Origin: Cubamyces lactineus
Taxonomy: Eukaryota > Basidiomycota > Agaricomycetes > Polyporales > Polyporaceae
Reading direction: 5' to 3'
Length of the DNA stretch: 64,000 nucleotides
NCBI GenBank assembly: GCA_022376465.1
Contig: JACDTU010000016.1
Coordinates: 744,001-808,000 of the forward strand
The notes under the pieces were generated by a model. That model ran no database searches. It worked only from the letters and a program-made list of their open reading frames with translations, and had not been told where the DNA came from. Within the stretch, counting starts at the first letter, position 1, and each line of letters opens with the position of its first letter. Positions 11,361 to 22,787 of this stretch are shown here, in pieces. A program made the position numbers and the translations under genes.

Positions 11361-11786
11361 CGAGGTCAATGTACCAGGCTTTGTTATGATTTGAAACGAC
11401 GCACGATGAGGAGTCGTTTGGCTTTCCTTGCTACCAATTTCAGCATCCCGTCAGCACAGGATAATGTAATATACATACCTGTCGCAGTGCGAATATGCAT
11501 CTGCATCGGTATCATGAGATGGACTGCCAACTGGCAACCTCAGCCACTGGCCCACAGGCCCTGGGCAGTCGTGGTCAACATTCACGGAGTGTCTGAGCTT
11601 GTTCCGCGTACCCTAGCTCTTTATTGTATCTATTGATTGCGACTACAACGAAACACTTTCCCTTGCGTTCTAGTCTTCCAAGAGAAAATCGGACATTTCG
11701 CCACTGTCAAAACATTAGCAAATCACTTCACCTCGCTGATCCATCAAATACGCACCATCTTCTCCAGCCGCGAGCCCCCTTTGCCT
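11361..11786. other. intergenic between F-box copy A and F-box pseudogene
   Basis: Convergent 3' flanks. Short frames are present on both strands but none is recognisable. If the neighbouring F-box pseudogene was once full length, its missing 3' half should lie here, but no trace is readable in any minus-strand frame. Confidence 0.4.
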
Positions 11787-12668
11787 CTAAACACCGCCTT
11801 CAAGCCTTCGCGCCACTCTGAAATATCCCTGTGGCGAGCGCAGCTGTTTCCAGGTGCGGCCGGACGAGGCTTGTTGGGAGACGTTGAGTGCACGTTGCGC
11901 GGTGTACTCTTCGAACAGGCTGGAAGCCTCAGCCGTAGAGAGTGGATGGTCGCACGGCTCGGGTCCAGCACGATACACGAGGTGTCTGAGATTCGGGTAG
12001 GCATGGATGAAAGGCATGGCGAGGGGAAGTCCGGAGTTGGAGATCTCTAGCTCTCGCATGTTGGGATACACGAGACTACGGTCCGGGGTAATCTCTGAGT
12101 GGGTGTACCACTGTCGGCACGCCAGTTTGGCGTAGGAAGTCCTCGAATGCGACAGGATATGGGCGGGATGCAAGGGCGGATACTGTTCTTCCCTTATAGT
12201 CTGGAAGAAGGGATAGTCATCGAGGTCGTTGGAGTCAATTTCGACGCGCACGAGCTGAGACTGGACACTCTTGAGGAGCCTAGCCGTTTCGAAGCCGGCG
12301 TGATGCACAGTCAACTCTTGGAGAGACGTAAGCTCCGCAATGCAATCAATCGCGTTAGGCTCTCGCTGGAAGAGATGCTCGCTGTAAGTGCAGTCCCGCA
12401 AATTGAGCACGAGCGGAACGTAGGTGAGGAACTCGAGGACCCCATCATCATTCTAGTCTGATAACTCGAGCCGGAGTGAGCGCACGAACGCGAGGCGGCT
12501 GCCATCTGGTGCTCGCAGGAATGTGAGGAAGCCCGAAAGCTGAGTGGATGTCTTGAGCTGGATGTCTTGGCGGTGTAGTATTCTCGGGCCTGCCTCATTG
12601 AAGAACCGACATGTCTGCATGAGGTTGCAGATGTCCCGCGGTGAGCAAAATGTGATTACGCCTAACAT
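11787..12668 (-). pseudogene. F-box protein pseudogene (in-frame stop, short C-terminus)
   Basis: The frame opens with an F-box: WPDI just upstream of MLGVITFCSPRDICNLMQTC, then RFFNEAGPRILHRQDIQLKT and FVRSLRLELSD. A TAG codon at 12453-12455 follows, and exactly the same frame then continues as NDDGVLEFLTYVPLVLNLRD, SLQELTVHHAGFETARLLKS and YPNMRELEISNSGLPLAMPF to SSGRTWKQLRSPQG, ending at 11787. No GT-AG pair around the TAG removes it cleanly. From memory, relatives extend some 150-200 residues past the Thr-Trp block, so the C-terminal half appears missing. The 5' exon upstream of 12668 is unclear; a possible one lies near 12780-12874. It is unlike the F-box copies A and B in sequence. Confidence 0.65.
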
Positions 12669-13038
12669 GATGTCGGGCCATGTTGTAACTGCTCAAATGC
12701 CTGTGAGGAGTGAGAAAACAAGAAGAATACAATGACGAACTTCGCGTGCGAGCATGTTACACTTACCGGAATAAGGTCACGAGCGTCAGCCAGTAGTATA
12801 CGGGCATAGCTTTGTCTCCGTGCTCGTTCTTGGTAGTCTTCCAATAGCTTCTCATTAAAAGGGCCAAGATACAATTAGAGACTTACCGGTTATACGCAAA
12901 CCGTGCTCGAAGCACCGCGCCGGTAAGCAGGAGGTACAGAGCAATGTGCAACAGAAATAACATAAGAAAGCAAGATGGGACAAACAACAAAGGCGAGCGC
13001 ATGTCAGGAGAAACGAGGCAAGAATCGGAGGGGGTATA
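12669..13038. other. 5' side of F-box pseudogene / 3' flank of PX gene
   Basis: A candidate upstream exon of the F-box pseudogene (minus, about 12777-12874, ending at a GTAAGT donor) lies here, but its frame cannot be joined with confidence. No other gene is seen. Confidence 0.35.
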
Positions 13039-13890
13039 TCAAGACTTATCCATGACCCATTCTCTCACAGCTTGACAGCCACCAATCTCGGGGTGCAGCA
13101 GGATCGCGGAGAGCCAGTGTTGCAGGAGACGCCGCCTGCGGTCCAGGAAGCTAGGCCTGAACTTTGCAAGTGGCGCCTTTGGCGGGAGGGATGGGACATA
13201 AGACTGCTGGTTCGCCTTGAACGAATCGCGATCGTGTGAGCCTTGCTGGAGGGGGAAGCTGAGGGATACACTGACTGGTAGGGTTGCCTTAAGCCGTGCA
13301 TACAGCTGCGCGAACGCGCTGTAGCGCTTCAAAGCGTGGACAGTAAGTCCCTGTGATGTAACCCACAATCGGGTTGGTTTGAGCTGTTCATTTGGATCTA
13401 TTTAACACGCACCTCCTTCATCGTAATGACGCAGTCATATACTGGTCGCCGTTCAGTTCACCTACGGTATAGCACGCTGGAGAGGTGTTTTGTAACTCAC
13501 CAACATACGCCCCGCCGCGTTTGTCCCCAACGCTCGTCCAACCTGCTATCTCGACATTCCGAGCAAACGCTTGGCTCTCACCCGAATTATCTCCGAGCCA
13601 AATGTCTCTCGAGAATATTGACGGTGCTTCGTGCGGAGAAAGGGGCGGAGAGTCGTCTTGCCCGTATGGATAGTCGCCTCCGACCGTACTCGCGCTCTAC
13701 CGGCACCGGACGGGGTTGAATCAGACTGCGGTCAGACATTAGCTGTTGCCAATCTCACATCGACGATGTCGTCGTAGAATCGCGCTTCTTCTTCGACGTC
13801 TATTCTGTCCGGGAGAAGGACGAGCAGGCCCGGACGCCCGGAAGACTCGGAGGATTCTGCGGAGTGAGAGGGAGTGTTTGCCGAGGCCAT
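13039..13890 (-). CDS. PX-domain phosphoinositide-binding protein (Ypt35-like)
   Basis: A PX domain binds phosphatidylinositol 3-phosphate, so the protein probably works on endosomal or vacuolar membranes; the arrangement resembles fungal Ypt35. The start ATG is at 13888-13890 (MASANTPSHSAESSESSGRP). After a Ser-rich N-terminus and acidic stretch, the PX domain begins FARNVEIAGWTSVGDKRGGA and continues in a tiny exon VYDCVITMKE (about 13405-13435). It then reads LTVHALKRYSAFAQLYARLK, which contains the RYSxF lipid-binding motif. The proline-rich loop and second half read VPSLPPKAPLAKFRPSFLDR, RRRLLQHWLSAILLHPEIGG and REWVMDKS. At least four exons; the domain looks complete. Confidence 0.82.
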
Positions 13891-14320
13891 CTTGCGTCGT
13901 GCGCGGCGACGGTGTTCCACAGAACGTGGGTTAAGTATCAAGAAGATTAAGGAGCGACTAGGTGAGAAGGGGCCAGAAGGTCATGGGAGTGGGAATGGAG
14001 GGCTAAGTTGTGTCACAGTCAAGGGCAAGTCCCCACCGCCACAGTCGGCGACCAGTCCAGGATTCCACTGACCATCAAGCATGGAGTAAGTCAAGCTATT
14101 TACCTTCGAAGTAGTTCGCATATCACCGGAGTAGTCTGCTACTTACTAACAACCATCGAAAGCTTCAAGACCTGCGTTGATTACGTAACTAATGGAAAGC
14201 TAACTAGCTAAGCGAACTTGTTACTGTACAACTGAGCGCTGGCAGCTTCAGTCTTGAAAGCTTGACGTCTCTGGCAACCCCATACACCCTCTCATGTCAT
14301 CCGTGATAGCATAACTTCAG
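13891..14320. other. divergent intergenic region (PX / coiled-coil gene)
   Basis: About 430 bp between divergent starts. No TATA-like element is evident and no gene is seen. Confidence 0.4.
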
Positions 14321-14932
14321 ATGGCTAAAACACACTATCCGAAGAAACGGCGCTCCGCCGCACAGCGAGCCCTCGCAATGAGGAACATCGCTCTGATGAA
14401 CGAACGGCGACTGAAGAAGAACTCGTCAATATCGGACGCAGTCGCAGCGGCTACCCCAGAATCGTCCTCCGCAGGAGTCTGCAGTGCATCCACGTCCTTT
14501 GGACATGAAGAAGACTCAGAGGAGGACTCCCTCGAGACTCGGACCTCAGACCACGCTGTGTCCCGGTACCTGCGCGAGGCAAAGCAGAAGCTCGCCGTCG
14601 AGCGCCAGCGCACCCAGGCCTTCCAGCGCGAGCTCCGCAACGCCCGTTCCCGCGAGAAGCGCCTCCGAGTCGCAGTCGCAAGCCTTCGAGACAAGCTGAA
14701 AGAGGCGCGAATGGAGAGACAGATGGAGGTCGCTGTGACGGAGGCACGGCTGCGCGAGGTGGAGGCGGGTGCTCGAGCTGCAGTTGCCAGTGCGGACGGC
14801 AGGGCTCGGGCATGGGAGGCATGGGCAGGCGAAGCCTATGTGGCGGGTGCGCAGGCAGAGGCACATGCGTTGCGGACCCGGCTTGTTGAGTTAGCACAGA
14901 CCGGGGGATCGTGGGCGGGATACCAACGTTAG
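14321..14932 (+). CDS. coiled-coil protein of unknown function
   Basis: Intronless frame of 203 aa. The N-terminus is basic (MAKTHYPKKRRSAAQRALAM), which could act as a nuclear signal. A Ser/Glu-rich linker follows (EEDSEEDSLETR). Residues 85-185 form a long Arg/Ala/Glu-rich helix with heptad-like spacing (YLREAKQKLAVERQRTQAFQ, then RELRNARSREKRLRVAVASL). Heptads continue to the Ala-rich end. No enzyme motif is seen. The codon bias and high GC of the helix support a real gene, but the function is unknown. Confidence 0.6.
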   Translation: MAKTHYPKKRRSAAQRALAMRNIALMNERRLKKNSSISDAVAAATPESSSAGVCSASTSFGHEEDSEEDSLETRTSDHAVSRYLREAKQKLAVERQRTQAFQRELRNARSREKRLRVAVASLRDKLKEARMERQMEVAVTEARLREVEAGARAAVASADGRARAWEAWAGEAYVAGAQAEAHALRTRLVELAQTGGSWAGYQR

Positions 14933-15140
14933 CATACATGCCCATCGGACGGATACTATACCTTGTTCTACTAATGCATGGTCTAATGTTCCTGCATCTC
15001 ACTACTAGCCACAGCTCGTGGATTTTGAGGGATTGTCATCATCTTTGAAACATCTTAAGCCACAACTTAGCGAATTGATAAGAACTCCTACGTATAATAG
15101 TATCAGTACAACAATGAATATATGCACGCTACGAAACTTG

Positions 15141-18100
15141 TCATGGGCCCTTGACGACCCAGCAATGGTGTCCACATCCAGCAGCGCACGGGTGTCCCAA
15201 AATCGTGTTCGAAGAGGCCACGACCATTCCCCTGGCGCTGCTGTAGCTTCCCGTCGTGCCATCCCCTGCGCTGGCGCCATCGTCCGAGTCCGCGCCGTCC
15301 CCGGTCGCCGTGGATCCCGTACGTGACAAAGCACGTCCACGGCCCATGTCGTGCTCCATGCTTCGGCCGACGCGAAGTGAGGGAGGGATCTGCGGGAGAG
15401 TAACCTCTTCCGCCGGTCGTTCATAGTATTTCTGGTAGCAATCCTGGTGCCCACCGTGCAGGCACACGGGACATTGGAGCATCAGCGCACGAACGGGTAA
15501 GTGGCTATGGCACCGGGTCAGCATAGAACAAGGTCGAAGACACTATGAGGGCTTACCAGATAGAACACTTTGTGACGTTCGTTCGGCAGCCTGTGCAGTA
15601 GGCAAAGCTCCCTGAAGGTCTGCCGGCACGAACCATGAGTCCGGCAGGCTGTAATATAGGTTTGCGACATTTGGCACACGAGACGTAGATGGTCGTCTGG
15701 AGCTGATCACTCATGTCAACAAACCTCCACGGCGGAACCAACATCGAGGATGGCTTACAGAGGTCTTCGATCGTATGTCTTCAACGGGAACGAACTTGCG
15801 CATATACGCAGCACATGTATGCAATTGAAGGCGAGTCAAGATGTCTATGAGGCGTGTTAGCGCGCTCGTGTGACCATGCCATACAAGTAGGCTTACCGAT
15901 GTACGCCTCGACGAAGCGAGCAACCCGAGACTTGGGCACCTTCAGTTCCCGAGGAACTACTAGAACGAGCATCGCACACATGATGATATCGCCCTACAAC
16001 CATATCAGCATGGCGCAGTTAACATGAGAGCGTAAGCATACCTCATCGGCGTATTGTTCGAAGCGCTCCCGCATGGTCGACCATGCTAGCTCCCTCAGGC
16101 GCTCTTCGGCCTTCCGAATCGCAACTTTGGTCTGGTCACTGCACGTCCGCGCCGCGCTCATCGGAGTCTGTGCGCCTCCTTCTCCCGCCCCTGTCATCAT
16201 CGCCATCTTCTCTGGGTCAAGTACGAAGTCCGTCGACAAGGCTTCTGAGCGCGGGCGTTGGCGCATCGGCGACGCGACGCGGATCGATCCTGCCCGGCCA
16301 CCCGACAGATCGCGTACCGTATCGTCTCTCCTCAACCCACTGCTGTCGGCACGACTCAGTGTTCCCGTGGGCGTAGGCTCCGCGGTGACGGTGCGAATGC
16401 TGCTTCGCGACTCTTGTCGTGCGACACGGCGACCAGGGTACGGTGTCTGTGGGGCAGACACAGAGCCAACTGCGAAAGAAGCGACGGTCGAGCTCCGACT
16501 GCGCGTTTTGCTTCTGGTCGAGCTGCGGCGCTTCCCTCGCACGAGAGAGGGTCGGCGGGAGGGAACGGTGGATGCGGGCATGGACGCGATCACGCGATCG
16601 TCTCCGCTGTCGTCTTCATCGTCGTACGGCTCGCCATCGGATGATTCCGACGTTGTGCCAGGAGTGGGCGAATCCTCGTCGTCCTTCTCGTCTTCTGTGC
16701 ATGTGTACTTGCCCGCGACGCGCGAAAGCGGACTAGGGTGTGCAGTTGTAGTGCGATTCAAATACGCGGCGCTAGGTGCACGAGAGGACACCACATGCAT
16801 GCTGAAGTCGTCTTCATGGTCACTATATCCTCTCGACTCACTCGCGCCTTCAATGGCGCCCTGCTCGCTGCCGCTCTCTGATGAGTCGGAATCATCGAGT
16901 GCACCTTCGCCGACATGTCTTAGACTGTTCCGGAGACCGTCGCTCGGACTTTCTGACTGTCCACTGAGTATACTCTGAGTGGAGAACGAAGGGCGGCGGA
17001 AGGACGACGGAAGGCGCGGACGCATGGGAGGAGGGAGTCCAGCGCCTGACTCCCGCCGCGCGAATATTGCTGCAGGAACGCTGGGTAGACCAGTGCTGGA
17101 CTTGCGGGGGGAGGACGCCGTGGACGAAGTGGGCGTAATCTTCCGCGGAGAACGATGCCCAGAAGTAGAGCGGCTATACTTCTCATCGCTATACTTTGAT
17201 AGGGAGGCTGCGCTGCTATCCTTCTGCCTCGAGTACATCGTCGGATCAATTGTCATGGAGCGTTGAGGGGGCGCCGCCGCCGATACTGTAGTCACTGTTG
17301 GTATGGCGGCCGGTGCAGAGGTAGAATGTGGCAAGGGAGGATTAGGTAGTGTGAGTGGGGAGAGAGGAGGGGTAGGGGGCATCTCGAGATCAGTGAGTAA
17401 GGATTCCAAGAGCGACCAGGTCTGTGCAGCCTCAAAGGCTCCTGCGTCCATTGCAACCTAAGAACGATTAGTAAGAGGGGTGATCAATATCCATATGACC
17501 AACATACCTCTGCATTATGCGTACAAATCTGATCTCTGGCTTTGCCCTCGTAGATGTACCCCCGCGCCAGCTTCTCGATCATGTCCAAGTCGTCTCCCGC
17601 ACGGTCGGGAGCAAACGCACCAAGATTCTGAGTGGTCGGGCGAAAAATAGGGTCGCCTAGTCTCTTGGTTGGAAGCTTGTCCTTCATGGTTTCAGGATCT
17701 CTGTCTCTCCGACGTCAGAGGAATGTCATGAATGAGATAGAGAACTTTGCATTACATATCGTCGTAAGGGACTTCCCATCGTTTGGGCCTGTCTGTGACG
17801 AAGGCTATCGATCCCGTGGTGTTCCATGATATGGCCGCACGAGGGATAGTATCCAGGGGTTTCCTGCACTGCCTAAGGTCCAATTGAGAGAATGTGCCAG
17901 ACGAATGCAATGCCCACAACGCATGTGAATCTCCGAAGTCGATATCTGTTGTGTATTACTATTGAGCTGTATTCGTAAGCGGGAAGAGGCAAACCCACCT
18001 GTGACACCTCCTTCGACAGCTGAGCCATTGACCACCCACTTGGCGATGTATCCCCTTCGTACGTCCCATATTTCGACAGGATCACTCCCTTCCCCTCGTG

Positions 18101-19753
18101 TAGTAGACTTCGATCGCTCGTCCGGGCTTTTCGGCGTCTCCGAGCCGCCGAGATGTGCAGACGGAAGACGAGGACTTGAGACAGCAGTAGAGAGCCCGGA
18201 CGAAAGCCCGACACTTGCGGAAGACGGCCCCATCGGTAGGGAACCATGCCCGAAATCAGTGCCGGTGCCGAAGTCAGCGTTGGAAACAACTGCTAATTCG
18301 CACTCGTAGCCAGGCCTCCAGAGCACTCTGCGGACCGGAAAGGACGTGTGCAGAGTATACGTGGGTGCATGGGCGGTATGCGATTGCCTCGAAGGCGTGG
18401 TGAGATCCCAAACCTACTGGCCTTGTGTGAGCAGCTGGCAAGGACACGTACAACATAGACGTACCTTGACGCAACGATCCATGCCACCGCTTATGATCCA
18501 CCCCGGACCCGACGTCTCACCTTCTGGTGCAGGGGTGCCACTCATAATCGGTACGGACGGTACTAACAGCTCATCGATTGCGCCCGTATACCATGTGCTA
18601 GAGCTTGCTTGTCGGGTGGACGGTAGTATCGACGATGCTGCAGAGGGGGGTACCCAGTCCAGAGACAAAATGGGCCCAGAGTGCGCAACAGGTATCCGGT
18701 CGAGCTGGCCTCGTTGACCCATATTGAGATCCCATCTGAATGGATGTGAAACGTCGTGCGCGTTAGCTGGAACACAAAGCGCAAGATAGGGTATTCATGA
18801 CCTGTATATGCTACCGTTGTCTAAGGCTGCAACAACGTGCCGCGACTGCGAGGAGACTGGTGAGAATGCGACAGCTCTGACAGCCGCAGGATGATGTATC
18901 CTCATAATGGACTTGGTAAGATCTCGTATGTCCTGTCTGTGCGTGAGTTCACTGCGTCACGGGCCGCACACATGACATAGCCTACCCATATTCGCAGGTC
19001 ACCATCGGCGGATCCTGTCATGCAGTAGCATTGCAAAATAGGGGAATATTGCAACACATGTATAGAGCGCGCATGGTCTCTTGTCCGTCGTTCTGCGACA
19101 ATTCCACGCGTAAGCCATGAGTGCAAACGCACATTCACTTGGATTCGGTTTACCGTACTTCGAGGAGCCATTCTTGTTCAGGTCCCACATGATGAGTTCG
19201 CCGTTCCGCGCACTGGTCAAGATCTTATGGTTGAACGCTTGTATTCAATGAGACGTCGATGCGCCGGTGAATTTGAGAAATACAACATACATCCGTGGCA
19301 CCATGCAACGTCGGTGCTTGAGCTATCGACTTTGAGTCCGCTCCCATCCCAGAGATTGCGGGAAGCCTCAATACGATGTCCTCCTCTTCCAGTAACGCTC
19401 TTATGTTCGGTTGGTGTGTACGAATTGGACCCCTCCGACATGCGAAGGATCCTCAGAGCTGAACGGAAACGACGTGATCAATAACACGCGCGATATTCGT
19501 AGTCTTCGCAATACGTACATTCCCTCCCTGCGACAACACACCTTGTATTGTCCTCGCTCTTCGCGATGGATCCACCCCCTTGTGCACTTGCTCGAGGAAG
19601 ACGAACATGACGCGTCGGGCCGCGATATCCATGCTCACGCGAGTCGGAGTAGACATCCGGCAGAGTCAAGTTGAATGGGGGTGGTGGCGGAGGTGGTGGC
19701 CCAGTACTATTGAGAGACATCCGGCGGTTGGGGCCTACATTAGAAAGCAACAT
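15141..19753 (-). CDS. WDR24/Rtc1-like SEA (GATOR2) complex subunit with C-terminal RING
   Basis: Subunit of the SEACAT/GATOR2 complex that controls TORC1 signalling at the vacuole. The start is Met at 19753 or 19720, followed by a Pro run. Exons then read RHRIEASRNLWDGSGLKVDS-type sequence (with GGHRIEASRNLWDGSGLKVD) and WD40 repeats: LTSARNGELIMWDLNKNGSS, RRTRDHARSIHVLQYSPILQ, CMTGSADGDLRIW, VAALDNGSIYRWDLNMGQRG and ISGGMDRCVKV. The middle of the protein is one long exon (15994-17451, about 485 codons) that is Ser-rich and disordered. The C-terminus has the zinc-binding CAKCRKPI, CTGCRTNVTKC, CPVCLHGGHQDCYQKYY and HPCAAGCGHHCWV, the RING-like end of WDR24. More than ten exons; several junctions are approximate. 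Confidence 0.85.
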
Positions 19754-20230
19754 GTCGAGACAGCGTAGCTGAGTATTGCCTGCTCTTCGGGCAAGATTCG
19801 CGACCTCGGAGCGACAACCGCTCCTGAAGGGTGGTATGCAAGACGCCGAGGAGCGTGGTAACCAGTAGATTCAGACTTGAGCTTAGAGGCTCATTCCGGA
19901 TTGTTATTCTCCAACAGAGTCAGAAGAAGCGTTGAATGCTCAGCAGTAGACGGCGGGAGGATGATAGACAAGTCAACTAGGGGCTACAGAAGTAATCTCC
20001 GAGACTTTCATTATGCTTTCCCACGGTTATAGTGCTATTGTCTTGACTCACTCCGAGTTTAACCTGTTGACGCTGAACCAGTAGAAGTTGATGTTCCAGC
20101 ATCTCTCGAATGGATGTTGCCCGTACGGCATGGTGGCACAAGAATGCAGGGTCTCTTTCCGTGGTAGATATACATACAATGTATTACATCTCGGTCGGAT
20201 ACCAACTAAAGCCCCAGAATGATGGAGCTA
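19754..20230. other. intergenic
   Basis: Upstream flank of the Rtc1-like gene and 3' flank of the LRR gene, both on the minus strand. The stretch has few frames and no gene is seen. Confidence 0.45.
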
Positions 20231-22441
20231 CTAGAATCCATCCTCGAAGTCCTCAGGGTCCGCTAGCCCACCGTCAAAGCTCACCTCTTGGAGATCTAAC
20301 CCGGGCCCGTCATCGTCATCACCGAACACCTCGTCCATGAGGACATCCTCGTCCACATCCGCCAGCGTACTCAAGGCGCCTCTCTGGTGTTCCGCTTCTT
20401 CAGCCGGTGGTGATACAGGCTGACTGGAAGCCTCGGGTTCGGGGTCCAAGAACGCCAGACATCCCCGCCTACAGCCTCGCCATCGAACGGGGACCCCTGC
20501 CCTGCCCACACCCTCTGCGCCGACGCGAATGCCTGCAATGACCTCTTCCCATGTCCAACGCTCCTCCGCGTGTTGCACGAACACTGGCACCCTTGCTTGC
20601 CCTTGGTGTGACGGCGAGGGACAAATGCTGATCGCAGGTGGGTCATCATTGGAACCGTCAGGCGCTGCAGCAACAGGAGGGCTACTATTCCGAGCGCGAC
20701 GCGACTTCGCTGCAGCCAGTTGCCCGCTGCCGAATACGTCATCATTATGAGAAGAGTGTACGTCGCGTTGTCCTTCGTCACGCTTGACCTTCGATGGCCC
20801 TGCGAGTTGCGCTGCTGTGGCGGGTTTTGCGACTGCCGCGGGGACACATGCACGTAACGTTGCGAGAACGGAGGGTCCAATGGAGAGGTCCTCGGTGAGA
20901 GGGAGTGCGTAGGCTGCCTCAAGTACGGTGAGCGGACGGGGTGATGGATGGGAAGAATCGAGTTTGTATGGCGCGAGTAGTATGCGGAAGCAGGACTCTA
21001 CGAGAGAAGGAATGGTGTAGTGGATGGTGGTGGAAGACACCGGCCGCCGTCGTTGCGGTGAGATCTGTTGTGGTGAAGGCCGATGTGTAAGGTGGTCTTC
21101 GAGAGGCGGCGGTATCCACGGGTTGCCGGCCACCGTAAGCTTCGTAAGACGCATGTTGAGCATCTCAGCCGGAAGCCACCTGAGCTTGTTCTGCGCGAGA
21201 TTAAGTTCTTGCAAGGATGTGAGTTGTGCGATCTGTGGTGGGACGCTTGTTAAAGTGTTCGAGCCTACGTGCGTGACCACACCATGTTAGATGGCCGTTT
21301 ACACTGAGTTGCAGCCATGAAATACGTACGTAGGCTGAGTACGGTAAGTGACGAAACCCGGAACAGCTCCACAGGTAGTCGGGGTATTGAGTTATTCGCC
21401 AGGAACATATGAATCTCCCGCCGTCGCAACTGGGTCGAACTGGGTTGGGCGACCGACTGCAGAGATGCGGCACGAGCGGCGGGCGTCCCACGCAATCGTT
21501 CTCCGTCTTTTGACCTGAGGAAAAATGCCTCGTTGAAAGCTGCCGCAGGAAGAGTCGTCGCTCTTGTGAAGGGACGGGCCGAGGAGAATGTCGTCTCGGA
21601 AGCTGCAGGAAGCAGTGTGGGAGACGTCTTGGGTGACGAGGGAGCACTAGATGGATTCTGGGTGGGAGAGAGCACAACATAACTTTCGAGGTCTGCAATG
21701 GTGGGCGGAATATGTGTGATCGGACCTTTATTAAGGCTTGTACCACTGATATTCAACCACACTGTTAGAGATACATAGTAGTATATATACGCGAGCGTAC
21801 CTCAAGTCGATGATCCCATTCTGTTTGTCGATTGCCGTAGCGATGGTCTCGTCCCACAAACGAAGCTCGAGCTCTTCCTTACTTTCTCGCGAAAGAGTAG
21901 GCTTAGGCTTATCCCACTCATCGTCACTGAGGACGAAGTCGTCATCCGTATCATGGAGAGTAATCGCTACCCTCTTGCTTGTAGGAGTTGGTGATGCACC
22001 CCGATTTGTCCCATACGTACACGAAGCGGATGAGGAAGAGCTAATCGCACTCCCTGTGGACGTGACGCGTCCTTGCTTCTTCTCATAGTTTGGAGGTCTC
22101 CACGCACGCTTTGCAGAACCAGAGAAAAGGTCAACGACGCGTGTCGGAGTCGCGTCGTCGGCGCCCAGTATCTGTTTAGACGCGGCCGAGTCTTCTCCGA
22201 ACGAGCATGGCTCTGGGAGAAATGGCGCCATCTCCCCCGCCGTCTTCTTCGAGTCATGTCGCTCGTAGATGCGCGGACGCTTGTTAGATTTCGACGAGCC
22301 TGCGAATGGGTCCTTGGGTCCAGGAGACGCGGGGGGCGTAGAGATCGCTGCAAGGCCAGGCGAAGACGGGGGAGATGAATCCACTGGCGTGAGTGATGGA
22401 GAAGAAGAGGGAAAGAGCGCGTAGTATTGTTCGTCAACCAT
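20231..22441 (-). CDS. leucine-rich repeat protein
   Basis: The three exons (21801-22441, 21330-21745, 20231-21264) sum to 696 aa. The start is MVDEQYYALFPSSSPSLTPV. The first 170 residues are Ser/Pro-rich and disordered, followed by an acidic segment (DDDFVLSDDEWDKPKPT). Leucine-rich repeats begin at GIIDLSGTSLNKGPITHIPP, then FLANNSIPRLPVELFRVSSL, then VLSLRSNTLTSVPPQIAQLT and SLQELNLAQNKLRWLPAEML, ending LTVAGNPWIPPP; the introns (55 and 65 bp) fall inside repeats and the repeat register is restored when they are removed. The C-terminal part is variable with an acidic end (GDDDDGPGL). LRRs bind protein partners; the partner is unknown. Confidence 0.8.
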
Positions 22442-22787
22442 TCTGCTTGTTTTGAAGGCTAAAGTGTTGTGCAGGGTGCCGAGAGTAGCTGTGCAGGAGA
22501 TGGGAGGACAAAGGAAAGAGGGGGCGCTTAGGCTACCACCAAAGTAGTCATCCGGCCATTGCCGCGTAGAGCGCGTTGACGCGTTGGTCACGGGATCGCG
22601 ATGTTCAATGTAGGCGCCAAACGCCCGTTTTGAACCCTGTCCTCCCCCTTGTGACCGCGAACGTACCAAGCGTTTCAAATATCCTATCTGGAGGAACTAC
22701 GAACACTTCATACAATCTCGCTGCTGGAGGACTCTGACTCGCATACGATCACTTACAATTTATCCACAGCCACGGCACTAGTGTATC
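22442..22787. other. divergent promoter region (LRR / GH16)
   Basis: A 346-bp divergent spacer. The minus frame of the LRR gene stays open upstream to 22678, but the homopolymer-like Gly/Gln/Ser content and the promoter position favour the internal Met at 22441 as start. Confidence 0.4.

Noticed and set aside
16073..16978. 301-codon open frame on the plus strand
   Set aside because: Antisense to the disordered Ser-rich exon of the Rtc1-like gene; no start context or motif.
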